Positions 37,379-50,965 are shown, counted from the first letter of the stretch. The stretch: 64,000 nt of DNA from Glossina fuscipes (GCF_014805625.2 NW_023998414.1:32832561-32896560), one strand, 5' to 3'. A program made the numbers and translations. The notes: generated by a model from the letters alone, not told the origin.

Positions 37379-40002
37379 TAACTCTTTGGTAATTGTGGCC
37401 ATAATCTTTTAGAATATTTATGGGAAAATTTAAAACTTATGTAAAATGCTTGGGCCATTATGATTGTAAGATGATGACAAGAAAGGGTATAAGATTAAGC
37501 TTTCAATTTTAGATAAAGCTTCCGGCACTCGATCGTGATATTTTTTAGCAACTAATTCAAAAAAAAAAAAAAAAAAAACTTCACACAGACATGATAAAGT
37601 CGACTTCGTTCCTCACGCTAATTACTTATGTACAGTCACAAGTCAGTCATAAGCACAACAAATGTAAGCCAAAGCTTTAATAGAACAATTTTTAACTGTA
37701 TAATCAAAGGGTTTTACTTTTTGGTTGAGAACATTATTTAGCCTTTTACTATTAAACATAAATATTTCATTCGATAATTTATTGTTATTTTTTTTTTGCT
37801 TTTTCTCGCTCCCTTGATTTATATAAGTAGAGAGGAATTGGCCATGAAAATAGCATAACAAGCATAATATGAACGCAATTTTTAAATAACACATTCTTCA
37901 GTTTTTATTGTTTGTTGTGTTAAATTAATTAGTAGCTCTATTAAAACCTACAGCGGATGGATTGCATTTCATTCTGCATTTTTCGTCAACGGGGAAAATA
38001 ATGTTTATTGCTTTCGAAGCGGAAAAGAGATAACTGAATTATTTATATTGTAAAGGAGTTTCAGAGTAAATCGATCTTTAATGCGATCCCGTTATTAAGT
38101 AGGAATGATATTTACTTGAATAGAAGCAAATAATGTGCAGTGTAGGCGAGCACGGCCTACCGTTACATCTTCTAGTCTACTTTGCCTCACATTTTTTTTT
38201 TTTTTTTTTTCTGATGAAAAAGTTACCTCTTACCAAAAGTTACTTCTCTTGTCGTCGCAGCATTTATACCTTTATACCATTTATACCCTATTTATACCTA
38301 TAGCGTGTGCTTCTTACTCAACAAAATTAATTGTACTCGTAAACCTCGTATTACTGTTTATCTGTTCCCGTTATAAACTACTAAAATTCATATATTTTAT
38401 GGCGGCATATAAAGACAACCCTTGAAACCTTTATATGAAATGGGGTCCAAAAAACAAATCGACAGGTCTCAAATTATGTACATGGGACATGGCTCACATG
38501 GCGTGCCATAAACGACTTCTCATTTTTGATATAAAACTTTATGAGGAAAGTGATCGAAAAAGTGGTCCGATCCGAACCATTTCCAATAGATACAGCGGTG
38601 GGCATAAACACAGACAGACAGGCTTAAATTGTTTTAGGAATCGATTCCGAATCGATTAAAATAATGAGCTGAGTCCATTTCAAGTTTAGAATAGAATGCA
38701 TTTCCGGTGCAATGAAACTCGGGCATATATGTCGCCTTAACTGTATGAAGGGGAGGTTGTAACGGTTAACACCCTAGCTCAACTCTTCGGATATCGTTTC
38801 TTTTGAATATCAATTACTCTCAATTACGATTGACGCGCAAATCTTTGGCTGATAAACACTATAGTTTGCATAAATAATTTAATTGATGACTCGATTTTCA
38901 TCTTATCTGAGCAGAAGTGTTGCGACAAGTGATGTTCAAGCATGTGAAAAAAATGGGGAGACAATATACTTTCGTAACATTAGTGACGACATCTCCGTTC
39001 CGATTAAAAAATAGGAAACAAAAATAAAAAAAACATTTGCCGGAAAGTTCAAAGCTGTTAGTCCATCTTTCAAGTACATCGCTTTAAGACCATATCAAGA
39101 ATTGTCTCATATTCCTTGTTGCATTTTATTGCATTTAAAATGTTGCGAAAATTGAATTTTTAAATAAAATCTTAAATATTTAATGAGCTACGGTTTAGCT
39201 GCTCTTAAAATAAAGCAACAAAAGGGGTGGGCAAAAAAAAAAAAAAAAAAAAGAAAAAAGGCAATAATGCCTCGGTGTGTATGCTTGTATGAGTGCAAGT
39301 GCGATAAAAATATTTTATGGTTGCAGACCATACAACGCAGTGGGATTGTGTTATACGTAAATAAAACGCATATTTATTAGACTTTACAGCAATGTCCATT
39401 TATACACGCACACGCACGCATATGTGTACCTTCCCACGCTTCGCCATACATAAAATTTAACAATTAAAATATAATATTAAAGAAATCGGATTTTTTTTTT
39501 TTTTTTTTTAAATTATTAAACGAATAAATGCGAAGAACGAATGCGCATCAATGCTGGAAATATTTCTATTTTTCAGAGAACTTAATCCCTTTTGTCTTCC
39601 TATTCATGGATTGCAATTAATGACCATTTATACGGGAGACAACACACAGGCATACATGTCCGCGTATACATACATATATATGCAATTATAAACAGACACA
39701 TAAAAGCAAAAATCGTATATGATGCACCAACAATAGGGAGGACAACAGTGCGTAGACAAAAGTAAATTGCCCTGGAAAAATGTGACCTATGCAATATAAG
39801 CCCACCACCACCATCACCTTCGAGTACAAAATAATTTTATGAAAAAAAAAAAAATGTTTTAATTCAAAAAAAAAAAAAAAAAAAATCGTTATCGCTTAAG
39901 TAATTTTAAACTTTATACGAAAACGATACTAATGAAAATGTCGTGATCGTCTCGACAAGACGAAGAGAGGTAGGGAAAATGTAAAACGAGTAACATGCAC
40001 AG

Positions 40003-40035
<33 letters not shown>

Positions 40036-41608
40036 TAACGCATGTTTATGTTGTCTGCCAGAGCCCATAAGTAATGACGAGCAAATTAATTTTCATTGTG
40101 TATTGTGTCATGTGGATAGCATGCGTAAACATAATGAATGGAAATAATGGTAGGAAAAGCAGCATGAGGTCAAACAAACAGAAATCGCCACGCAGCCAGA
40201 GTTGGTCTTGAGCGGACTTGAATTAAGTTTATTGATCCTTAATTATGACCATGATGAACATCAACAGTTGCATCATAACGTGAACGACTGAATATTATCT
40301 ACGAGCGAAAACACTCTTACTAATAAATTAATTGTACAACAAAAAAAAAAACACAAAAAAGAAAAAATAAATAAATAAATAAAACAAAAAAAAATTCATA
40401 TGTAATTTATACGTTCATCGATAATGACACGTAAAACTTTATGCATTTTTAAATGCGATAGTCACTCTATTCTATTAAAAAAAAAAAAAAGTACGGCTTG
40501 CAATCACTTCTTTTACTGCTCGCGGCTTACTATGTTCTAAGTAAATAAGCAAAATATGTATTTATTTTTTTTTTTTTCCCCTTTCTAAGCTAACCTCAGC
40601 TAATTTGGACTATATTTTGTGAATACGAAATTTCTTTGACTTTGATTTTTTAAAATAGCAAAGGTGCATGGACGTACTTTTTTGTAGAACAACTCAAAAA
40701 TATTGACAGCTTGTGCGATAGACAGGTGTGTTAATCAACCTTCAATTCTTAATGAAATTGATTTTTGACCGCAATTAAGAACAATATTGGTTGGTTGGTA
40801 CGCGACTCATTGGAATTCAATGTAACTGAGAGGGGAGAACACATGCGACTTATTCACCGAACTCGAATCCTTCCGAATGCCGTTTGCTTGCATCGATAGG
40901 ACAAACAATTTGCCGAGGCAAACAGCTACACAGTAAAAAATTCTGCTTACCATCAATACAAGAATGGGATTTCTTTCTGATTTTATAAAAAATATAAAAT
41001 TTTATCAAAAAATATAAAAAAATTTTGAACAAAACGAAAAAGAAAAAATGTTTAATTTTTCTTTTAAGAAATATATCTGGCATGTATTTCAAAATAATTG
41101 ATCAACGTTTTTTTGTTTTTTCTTTTATTTGCATAATATTAAGCAATAACTTACTACTGTCGAGATATCCATTACCGCATCATAGAGGCTTATTAAGGCG
41201 GTCATTACATTTGGAATTCTATAGAGTGTGCGAGTGTGAAAGAGCTTATCAACTATATGTAGGTTTAATATTATTATATCAACTTTAAATGATCACAAAT
41301 TAAGCTAAAGATCTGAAGCTAGAAACAAAACGGATTTGAAAATATTGTCTGAAGATTAATGAAGAGTACAAGTATTGGAAATACTTAAACATTTGAAGAT
41401 TTACTAAAGCTAACAGAATATTACTTGTAAGAAATCCGATTTCCGATTGGCCACTGCACACTAGTACGATTCGTTCAGAGGAGAATATCGATTTCACACA
41501 CTTGTGTAAACCATTCATAGATGCAAACTATTTGCAAATGTAATTATTAATAGGCTTTTAAAAGCACATGAATAGCCAATAAAATTCACATAAACACACA
41601 TATGCGCA

Positions 41609-41611
<3 letters not shown>

Positions 41612-41660
<49 letters not shown>
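41612..41660. repeat. (CA)n microsatellite
   Basis: An uninterrupted 49-bp CA tract. Confidence 0.95.
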
Positions 41661-41662
<2 letters not shown>

Positions 41663-41845
41663 TTTAGCAAATATTTCACTTATGCGTTTGTTGATGCAAA
41701 TAACTTGGAAATTCATTTTCATTTCGAAATCAAAGAAATTTTAATAAATTGCCATAAGAAAATATTTAATCTTGTAAGATTAATTATAATTAAGAAAATA
41801 TCTTTTAAAATCATTTATCATATGATAATAAAAGGTTGTAAATTA

Positions 41846-41849
<4 letters not shown>

Positions 41850-41884
<35 letters not shown>
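41850..41884. repeat. (TA)n microsatellite
   Basis: An uninterrupted 35-bp TA tract. Confidence 0.95.
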
Positions 41885-41890
<6 letters not shown>

Positions 41891-43539
41891 TATCAAAAAC
41901 ATTCATAACCACATATACGATAAGAACACATATTACCTCTACACGGACACCTACGATAGGTAAAAAAGTTTCCATTGCGAGCCCAGCACAGGAAACTTTC
42001 TGATCCGTAATTTGAGTTTTTTTATTGGCTCAGCCGTAGCAATAGCTCCGCCTTATAAAGTGAAATGTGTTGCATAATTGCGTGGGGCAGGAAAGCGATG
42101 CCTATCAGTTCCTTCGGATTTTTCCTTAATTTTTTAAAAAATATGAAAGCGGCCTTATCATGCCAGCAATGATATAAGCTATATATTTGGGGATTAATGA
42201 AAGTCGTGAAATTAGATCCTTTACTCGTAATCGCCCGGCTAAGGAATAAACAACTGATACGGTAATGGCCGAAAGGAAGAGAGTGAAAAAACAATTATAT
42301 TACAGAGTAAATTATCCCAATCTGATGATGTGTTTTTTTAAAATCAATTATACTACGTTCAGTTATACAGGCTTATAGTCATAAAAGTAATCCTTTATCT
42401 TCGATGGGAAACATCAAATTTATTCAAAATTTTGAGACAAATATGGTTTGAAAGACTCTGCATGCCATCTCAGAATAGTGTAAGCAAAGAGAAATCTTCT
42501 AAAGGTTAGGTAATGAGCTCTGCGTATCCAATAATTTAATTCTTTTCATTTTGTCCCTTTTTGGTTGGCGTATGCACATAAATGCCATTGTGAATAGATA
42601 GCATATTTTTGGATAAAAGAATGAAAACATAAACCATATTTTCATATACAAAAAATTTCAAATTGTTTATCCTACGGTAATGCATTAAAGTTTCATATGC
42701 ATAAAGTTTGCTTGAGTTGAAATACCGATTGAAATACCGGTTGTCACAACAGCACTGCCTCTCTACCCAACTTAACAGAGTATGTCAACCTACTTTCTTC
42801 AAATCGATTGTATATTCCTCTGATTTGTTCCATTTGGAAATTTTGATGTTTTAATTAAACGCCAATTATATCGGCTTATGTTGAAGAAAGAAGTGTAAAG
42901 CGTACTTTCAAGCGCTTAAAGTATTAGGAAACCAATTAAGCAACGTACATCGAGTACATCGACGACGAATCTTGGATACCCCTCAAGGGTACAATAATGA
43001 AAGTGCCATCTAGGGGAAAAATTTCAAAAATTTAATGTGGACTCACTACTAAGCAAAATCTGATATCATATTCAGATAGTAAACGACCATACATGCAGAA
43101 TTCTACATGTCGAGCTCACCTTTATACATCCGAAATAGTCCAAGGACAGATGGACGAACGCATACATTTCATCTGAATCTCTATCTAAAGTTGAATGCGA
43201 ATATAACTTATATTCTCTTCTATATATTCCCATAGGTCTTATTAGCGTTGCGATCAAGTTAATGTAGTGTATATCAATTTCTTGGTAATTTGCATGAAAA
43301 CAAAAACAATTTTGCCTCATTCGATTTTTTTCATTTTCATTTTCATTCTCTGGATATTCTATTTATTATATATGTAGTCATTCAAAATGACCAGCTCAGT
43401 ATTCTCGTCATCTTTAGAAAATTGTTTCGAATAAACTAATTGCTATAAAAATGTACATATTATACAATTGCATCTACGAATATACGGATTATCGTAAGAA
43501 TACAAAACCAAGTAATTAAAATTAATTGTTCTAACATGG

Positions 43540-43576
<37 letters not shown>
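43540..43576. repeat. A37 homopolymer
   Basis: The longest uninterrupted homopolymer in the window. Confidence 0.95.
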
Positions 43577-43578
<2 letters not shown>

Positions 43579-43849
43579 AAACAAAGCAAAGGCTTATATA
43601 TATATATAGGAAGAGCAACGTATTCAGTTTGCATTTTTGATAACAATTAAGTTTGAAATCCCAGCTTAGAGAGGATATGTATAAAGAAATGCAAGTATAG
43701 CATGTTTATCTTCTTCATGCACAATAGAAACAAATTACAGTCTCTTTCAAGTTGATGGTTGTGCACATCACCTTTTTGTTGTCTCCCTTATATATATATA
43801 TATATATATATAATGTATTATTCTATAGAATATTATTTTGATGTGACTA

Positions 43850-43885
<36 letters not shown>

Positions 43886-45119
43886 AGATGTATGTGCACT
43901 TGACAAATCTTCGTTTATCAAATAATGTTAAGTGCAGTATATTCATCACATTTCAGCCCTTAGTCACTTAGACAGCAAACAACTCTATTAAATTGTGCCT
44001 CTTATTGGCTGCTCAATGTTGATAAATAGAAAACTTGAGAGACCGATGAACTTTATTCATACCCTTATTGTTATTGTTGCCCTCATTTACTCTTTTATAC
44101 TAATAGAAGAAGAAGCAAAAAAAAAAAAAAAATACACACATATACACATAGATAAAACTGATCCCTATTCTTGGAGAGGGAGAAAAAAAAAAAAAAAAAA
44201 TAGAAAAATACAAGCTTTTGTATAGAAAAATATATTTGATTACTTTTAGAGTCAATAACAACAACGAAAGCACTACAACAACAGCAGCTACAGAGTGAAT
44301 AAAGTGTTATTTGACATTAAAATAAATTGTTCGCAATTTTCTATAAAGTTTAAGTATTCTATAGAATGTAAGTAGAAGGTCAACGTTTTATTCTTTATTG
44401 ACAAATTCCAACTTTTTTATATCTATCTCAGAAGCATTTAGTAAATATGAAAAATATTTTACTGCAATCTGTGTAAATGTAAACAAAAAAAAAAAAATTT
44501 TTTTTTTGAAAACTTTTCTCACAATTACTTAGAGCAGCTTTTGACTTTTGCCCAACTAAATTGTATGATATTAAATGTTCATCGTTTATTGCTCGTTGGT
44601 TTCCTATAAAATAAATTGCTATCACTCCTTTTCCTAAATAGTATTGAGCCTTTAGTAAATTCAACATCATAATCACTTCACACACCGCCCATTGGATGCC
44701 CATTGAACTGACAATTATCGTACAAAGTTCGTTCTATGGCTTTGCCCTCAAATATTGTGAGAGAAGAGAAGCGGTTTAAATCCACTTAAGATCGGTCCCA
44801 TTACCGCCTCTCATTTATAGAAGCATACTGGTCCGATTGGTCCGATAATAACAAATGTTTCGCAAATGCTTCGCGATCGTCTACGTAGTATGATGTTAAA
44901 AATTCCCATAAATTGTTAATAACTATACTAATCTCTAATAGGACGGAGTTCATTTTTAACTACACCTATCTGCTAAGTGTGGTGGAATACAATTCGCTTA
45001 AAGGAAAGCTTTAAAGGAAACAAAGATTACGATGTAAGTGACAATTCCTTTAAGTTCACTTATGTATAGAACTTGTAGACGGCAACCATGCTATGTCTGA
45101 GCGTACAAAGTATTTGAAA

Positions 45120-45349
45120 AACAATAAATGAAAGCTTTACGGTTAGGCAACATCGGTTACTAAACACCCTTCATCCCTTTATACCATACTTTATTTATTT
45201 TTTGCATAAAATACCAAAAACTATACTTGCGTATCATGTAAAGGCTTACTTCCCAAGGGAACCTTTTTATGGGAGGGTATCTTTCTATGGGTAATTGATC
45301 AACCAATTAAACCTTATTATCATTTAGCCTCCATTATCAGGGAACCTTT

Positions 45350-45396
<47 letters not shown>

Positions 45397-46400
45397 TTCA
45401 GAAGTCGTTCACATACCGGCAAACTTCTCTAAATCAATTTATTGTAGTACGACTACGCCCAGTTAATATTTTCGTTAACGAAATTTTCAAAATATGTCTT
45501 TATATGCGGACTGGTTGTACGAATAATAGGGTGCAGTCCATGTTCAATAAGATTCGTGTTGGGGTCAGAACGAAATCATAAAATGTTAAAAATTCGTCAT
45601 TGAACATAAGATACATGGACATGACTAAATCGATTGAGAAATGGTGCGAACTTTATAAGGTTTCCGACGCGTATTTTTGAATACTCCTAACGAAAAAACA
45701 GGTTCTAGTATACTTGCACTTTTCGTCGGCCGGTAAGAAAAATGCATTGTTTCCCAGAACACAGGCTATGGACAGATTACCAGCCATATTCTGACATTGT
45801 GACCGCTGACTAGTCATGAAAGAAACCAATGCTTTTTATGGTCAAAGTAAAACCTTTGGGTATCAATTTCGTTAAAAAGCAAGATTGCCAAGCCACAAAA
45901 AAACACCAAGAAGAAAATAAATAAAAAAAAAACTATATTTATATTTACATTTATTTATAAATTATGGTCGTAACCCAGTCTTTAAAACACTGAATTTGTA
46001 TTCGCAAACAGCAGTATTCTCAGTTTATATAGTAATGTAGGCGTGTCCTTTAACTGGTTCGCCCGATTTTTAATACCAACCTGCATGCAAGAAATTTCAA
46101 TATTTCTGCCAAACTTGAAGTTGATAGCTTTTCTTTGCGGCTAGAAGAATGTTTAAAGCAGACGCTCTATAGACGGAGAGACGGACATATCGATATAGCC
46201 AAAACGACTCAGAGTTTGATGTTGACCACGAACGTTAATACTTTGAAGCTTCCTTCCGGGCATTGCAAACGTTTTGACCAACTGAATATACCTCTCATCC
46301 TTGTGAATTATGAGGTCTCAGCAGTAGTGGTTACAATACGACCGCAAGTATCGAATTTCCGCATTCGATATCCATTGCACTTACCTATCGGGACGTAATT
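45120..46400 (+). mobile_element. Mini-me-like repeat, two decayed units
   Basis: Two related cores occur in the same orientation. The first (about 45611-45690) reads GGACATGACTAAATCGATTG...CTTTATAAGGTTTCCGACGC. The second (about 46165-46305) reads GACGGAGAGACGGACATATC, then GCCAAAACGACTCAG, then ACTTTGAAGCTTCCTTCCGG and TTGCAAACGTTTTGACC. They match the pattern GACGGACATGGCTAAATCGACT...ATATATACTTTATGGGGTCGGAAACG...TTGCAAAC, a common dipteran repeat. Upstream of the second core, CTGCCAAACTTGAAGTTGATAGC matches the same element. An (AG)n tract (45352-45393) lies within. Assignment to mini-me is from memory of its architecture. Confidence 0.5.
45352..45393. repeat. (AG)n microsatellite
   Basis: A 42-bp uninterrupted AG tract. 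Confidence 0.95.
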
Positions 46401-46439
46401 ACGGTACGCTTATCGGCACGTATTGGTGATGGCATTTGA

Positions 46440-47190
46440 TTGCTTTGGCATCATTAGTCATTACTATCTAATCTTTTTCTATTGCATTCTCAACAAATTG
46501 TTCGTCAAATCACCGCAATCTCAAAATAAATATAAAAAAGATGTAGCAAAGATAATCCACTTGATTGCATTGACAATTGATTAATCCACTAGAGGCATTT
46601 AAATGAAGACGCGATATGTCTACTATAAGGTGATATGTAATCGACAAAGTCCGACGGCTTGTGAACTAAATGCAAGCGACAGCCGGCATTATTCCGTGAG
46701 CAGGACAATGCCACACCAATTAGAAACACATAATAACCGTGGAAGTCTAGATCTGAAAGATTGAGTAAGGATCAAGCTCTCTCGTCTAAGCGAAGCGATC
46801 TTAGTTCTAAATGTGTCGCATTTTTGGTAATCACGGCCACCACGAAGCTCCTCCGTACTCCGAACTTTCTGTCGCTTGCCCACATACTTTCTGGAAACAG
46901 TGGACGTTGCATGCAATTATTCAACGCGGGCTTTGTGAGTGGACAGCTTGACACCCGCGTAAACCTGTAGTTCGTATTATAACACTTTTCAGTTATCTGC
47001 ATTGTAGAGCATAGCCACCCCTTTCAGTATGGCCCATTCTTAAGAATATCAATATGCATATAGCGACGTAAAGCTATTGTTGTATTGTCGTATTATTGTA
47101 TTGTGTAGTTATGTAAAGCGCTCTCACATGCCACTTTTTTGCACCATTAAATGTCTTGTTGCCCAGATAATGCATCAAACATCATTATTG
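46440..47190. other. Non-coding DNA with overlapping unidentified frames
   Basis: Frames of about 70-76 codons at 46.69-47.00 kb are open on both strands and the DNA is GC-richer than its surroundings. A Q-D-N-A fragment near 46705 is too short to assign. No gene supported. Confidence 0.5.
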
Positions 47191-47196
47191 GTCGAA

Positions 47197-47345
47197 CAGT
47201 TAAGTAGCACGGCTTTCAACTCTCGATATACCTACCTGATTCCCTATTCCCAGTGTGGCAGATCATAACTTAATTCCGCCATAATGGCTTGTCGTCGTAG
47301 TTATATTGAGTGCTTTATCATCGTGCTTACAGGCATGGGGGAAAT
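47197..47345 (+). mobile_element. SINE remnant (copy E)
   Basis: An A-box-like AGTTAAGTAGCACGG is followed by TTCCCAGTGTGGCAGA and CGTCGTAGTTATATTGAGTGCT. These correspond in order to TAAGCAGACGAG, TCTCAGTGCGGTAGA and GGTCGTAGCTAGAGTGTGTG of copy C and to GATCGTAGCTATAGCGAGTGCT of copy D. The B box is decayed. Confidence 0.45.
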
Positions 47346-48006
47346 GAATTATTGGTAATAAAAAAAAAAAAAAAAATTTACTTTTAATATTTTACCAACG
47401 TAATTGCGTAACGTTCTCATAACTACTAAATAGTCTTTCTGTGTCTATTCATTCCAACACACACTTACACTACCAATACTTTATTGTGCTTACTCTTTAA
47501 ATATATTATACTTCTCGTCAATAACTTTTGTTTCCAAAGAAACTATGACTTTTCACATATGTTGTTCGATCTCGAAGGCCTTTAACTCAGTATTCAAGAA
47601 TTACGTTCGATGTCTGTTGGTCGATTTCGAATGCGAAAGTGAATGCGAATGCGAATTTTTCGCATTCATTTTTATAAAATTCGATTTATATGTACATGTA
47701 AGCCTCCAGGTAACCGATTTTCCCGCAGTTGGCTCCGATTGATTACAATATCATTTCAGATTCGATCTATGATTGACTGTAATGTTCGATAGAGGCAAGC
47801 GGTGTCTAGTTATTTCTCTTAACAATTGTGCGGAGAGGAAAAATTTTTCCAAAACGCAACGATTTTTTTTTTGTTACTATCAAATTGCTCTCAAATCAGA
47901 AAAGCGAGTTTTTTTTCTTTTTTTTTTTTAATTCATTTATATTCAGTTACATAACGTAGATTTCCGCCTACATTGCCACAACATAAAATATAATTTCCGT
48001 AAAAAA

Positions 48007-48080
48007 ACAGCAACAGCAACAGCAAGAGCAACAGCAACAGCAAGAGCAACAACAGCAACAACAACAACGACGACGACGAC
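48007..48080. repeat. (CAG/CAA)n opa-like repeat with (GAC)n end
   Basis: About 70 bp of CAG, CAA and GAG triplets pass into CGA/GAC units. One frame would read as polyglutamine, but flanking stops and the lack of any extended open frame argue against coding. A related GTTGTTGTTGCTGCTGCTG tract in the opposite sense lies near 48292-48310. Confidence 0.9.
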
Positions 48081-48376
48081 AAAAATATATTTTAAGAGAC
48101 AAATGTCGCTTCAGTTCAATATTGCTGATATGGTTGAATAAGCCGAGCCGCTATGATATATTGCAAAACATCTGCTTGAACGGCAATGCCGAGCACAGGC
48201 AAACCGACAAGGGAGCAAGCAAGCAACGCCTATTGTATAAATTGGAATAACTTAAAATTATTTTCCATATAAATCATTTTATAACGTATGGTTGTTGTTG
48301 CTGCTGCTGTTACTCTTGTTGCTCAATTTTGATGTGAATGTTATTTCCAACACAGCCGATACAAACCTTTTAACGA

Positions 48377-48379
<3 letters not shown>

Positions 48380-48409
<30 letters not shown>
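48380..48409. repeat. (TA)n microsatellite
   Basis: Fifteen TA units followed by CTATATAT units. Confidence 0.95.
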
Positions 48410-48411
<2 letters not shown>

Positions 48412-48786
48412 ATATATCTATGAGAAAAAATTATTTAAAATTTTTCATTTTCATTTTAATGAATTTTCATGGCCTTAGGTAAAATAAAGGAATTAAAAAT
48501 GATCAAAAATAATTCTCCGAAAAATTAATTAAACTGTGTAAAATTTTGTGATTAAATTTGAAGTATATAGACGCATACAGTACAATTAAACTGTGCACCC
48601 TCTACAACGCACTTGAAATTTAAATGAACAGCAAACTCGTAACATATTGGAAAAGCACTGTAAATCGGCAAACGATGCTATGTAGAAAGGAGAAGTTAAG
48701 CGAAAGAGCGCGAAGTTAAAATAAAATGATTCTTCCTCGATGAGTACCGTAGAAGTAGTCGTGCACAGGATACAATTCGAATTGAC

Positions 48787-48819
<33 letters not shown>

Positions 48820-49075
48820 CAATCAAGTTTAGGACAACCTGAACTAATTTCTTACGAGCATCGTTTTACTCCACTTCACTTCCAATTTTAGTCGCAGTCT
48901 CGCAATTTGTACGAAGTCATGCTGGAATGTAACAATGACAAGCAGTTTTAGCAACTACGCTATGCGGTTTACGTCGACACGTCGTCATCAGTTTTTTTCC
49001 TACAATTTTCCAATTGTGTGTCCTCGGGTCATAGGAAATGCATTTGTATTAAACGTTACTATTGCCAGAGTTAAT

Positions 49076-49584
49076 TGAAAAACAAGTAAGAGAATTGTAT
49101 TCGGTTGCGACCGAATCATTTGTACTCATCATCGTTATCCTATGAAAGATTGAAAAAAAAAACAACAAAAAAAAAGAGAAATATAAATTCGCATACTCCA
49201 TAATATTGGGTGGGCGTGGCGAACATTTGGCATTCTTGTAAAATAAGTATGTGGAAATTTATATTATGTATCTGCTGTAGTTTATGAGGAAGAAGGGAGA
49301 AGATATGGAAAGCACAGGTGCTTCCAGTTTTGGCTGTATAGACTGGTAGGCGTTGTAGGCGTGTGCTTTGACCTGCTTGCGTCTTCTCAAATTGAACGGG
49401 AGAATGTGTACCATGTGCTTATTACACTGTCTTGCAGACGGACAGATAGACAGACGAATACACAGGGATATGCTTGGTTACATTCCAAATTTGAAACTGG
49501 CCAACAGTTTATATACTTTATCGGGTCTGTGAAACTCGTCTTTGCGGCTAATAAAATTATTCAAAAGAATTTAAAGTTTTATGC
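49076..49584 (+). mobile_element. Mini-me-like repeat, monomer 1
   Basis: It opens with AACAAGTAAGAGAATTG and a short inverted CGGTTGCGACCG. This resembles the AACAAGTAAGGAAGGGCTAA / GTGTAACCGAAC start of a widespread dipteran repeat. TGGGTGGGCGTGGCGAAC (near 49209) and CTGTAGTTTATGAGG follow, then a GTCY-type tract AGACGGACAGATAGACAGACG (about 49437) and TATATACTTTATCGGGTCTG (about 49510). A second, similar unit follows in tandem. Confidence 0.6.
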
Positions 49585-50041
49585 ACTACACTACTGGGTA
49601 GGCGTGATCAATTTTTCCAACAGACAGTATTGCCAATAGAATATATGTGCAAATTTTTGTTTATTTATCTGCCGTAGTTTATGGGTAATGAGTAAAAAAC
49701 CAATTTTCGATTCATTTCGAAAAACAGAGATCTCCTCAGTTCACGTGATAATGTAGACGCATCCTTGAACCAATTTCGCCTAGTTTCAATAACAATCTCG
49801 CAAGAACTTTCAATGCAATCTTTACTAAATTTGAACTCGATAGCTTAACCTTTGCAACCTGGAGAATATTTACAACACACATTATACAGACGGACAGACG
49901 GACGAGCTTCAAATCGTTTCATAATTTGATGCTGATCAAGAATATATACACTTTGTGGAGTCTCTGAAACTTCATCCTGGGCGTGGCAAACGTCTTGACG
50001 AAATGAATGTACCTCTCATCCTTCGATGATGGCTATAAAAA
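49585..50041 (+). mobile_element. Mini-me-like repeat, monomer 2
   Basis: It repeats the landmarks of monomer 1 in the same order: CTGGGTAGGCGTGATCAA, CCGTAGTTTATGGG, AATTTGAACTCGATAGC, the GTCY tract CAGACGGACAGACGGACGAG (about 49887), GATGCTGATCAAGAATATAT, ACTTTGTGGAGTCTCTGAAAC, GTGGCAAACG, and an end near GATGATGGCTATAAAA. Most of the expected internal landmarks are present, making it the best-preserved copy in the window. There is no coding capacity. Confidence 0.65.
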
Positions 50042-50339
50042 CGTATGGAGTTTAGCATGGAGTGAATTAGAAGTGGAGCGAATTTATTTCGCTTTGCACT
50101 TGGAATCTCAATTTCGAATTGTCATACTATAATTGCCATTGCATCCATTAATCCATATATATACATTAGTATATTTAAAGCAGAGTTACCACATGTTTCC
50201 GAATATATATAAACTAAAATATTTACAAATTACCTCAATGCTTTTTCTTCTTGAAATGAATCTATTATCACAGCAAGCGTGCCCGAATACACTTCAGATT
50301 CTCTACATTTTAATGTCTGCACTTGGTTGGATAGCATTT

Positions 50340-50362
50340 AATTTTACTGCCCCCCCCCCCCT
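50340..50362. repeat. C10-12 homopolymer patch
   Basis: A run of about twelve C residues, unusual in this AT-rich sequence, follows ACTG near 50350. Confidence 0.8.
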
Positions 50363-50684
50363 TGAAGAAAACTATAGCCGCCACGAGTATTCCCTGAAGG
50401 GCTGCACACGCTGACTTCGCGAAAGCATCTTGCAGCGTTACCCTTCCTCTTTAGTTAGGACCAAGCATATACGGTGTAGAATGAGCGAGCAATCTGACCT
50501 CCTTGGATCCTGTATTGTATTAGGATTATTCGCACCCAGCTAATAGGCCCTTGGATTTTTAGTGTAGAAGGAGCATATATCAATCCAGGATGCACTAGGC
50601 ACTAATTCATGCAACGATTTTCTCTGACCCACCTGAATAATTCCCAAGCCTAAAGCTTGAGCCTCCATTATAGGTGAATTGTGC

Positions 50685-50965
50685 GTAGAGAAGTCCACAA
50701 GCAGACGACTCCTGAGACCTTCGATACCTTCTCCAAAGTCGGGTTCCTGTCGCCGGGACCACGAAGTGAATGTACACGGATTCAAATCTCAGTGCGGTAC
50801 AGTTTTTTTTTTGATCGTAGCTATAGCGAGTGCTCAGTTGCTAAAAGCATAACACTGTCATCCTATTTCTTTCTCTTTTCTTTCTTCCTTCTGATAGGCA
50901 CCCTGTTACACGAATCGAGGAGACACTCTGAGTGGATTGGTCATATAAAAACGAGATGGATCTAA
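50685..50965 (+). mobile_element. tRNA-derived SINE (copy D)
   Basis: CACAAGCAGACGAC is followed by a B-box-like GGATTCAAATCTCAGTGCGG and GATCGTAGCTATAGCGAGTG. A CT-rich stretch comes next, then ACACTCTGAGTGGATTGG and TCATATAAAAACG. These match copy C in the same order (TTCAAATCTCAGTGCGG, GGTCGTAGCTAGAGTG, CTTTGTTTCTTTC, CCCTGAGTGACAGGTCATAT). About 45 extra bases sit between the A- and B-box regions compared with copy C. The 81-codon minus-strand frame here is a shadow. Confidence 0.6.

Larger units (their letters stand above)
37380..45110. other. Non-coding DNA with microsatellites
   Basis: No gene supported. Contains A20 37559-37578, a CACACA patch near 40000-40020, (CA)n 41612-41660, (TA)n 41850-41884, A37 43540-43576 and (TA)n 43791-43812 and 43854-43881. 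At 38430-38660 GGGCATAAACACAGACAGACAGG is reminiscent of mini-me-like repeats, but no clear core follows. Confidence 0.6.
47346..49070. other. Non-coding DNA with simple repeats
   Basis: No gene supported. Contains the CAG/CAA tract, (TA)n at 48380-48409 and T29 at 48789-48817. Confidence 0.6.

Noticed and set aside
46690..46740. F-R-E-Q-D-N-A-T-P translation resembling the FQQDNAPxHT block of Tc1-like transposases
   Set aside because: Only a few residues match, and neither the upstream GGG.VMVWG nor the downstream SPDLNPIE block is found at the right spacing.
48007..48080. CAG/CAA tract as a polyglutamine-coding exon
   Set aside because: No extended open frame surrounds it, and the flanks are AT-rich with stops. 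It is treated as a microsatellite.
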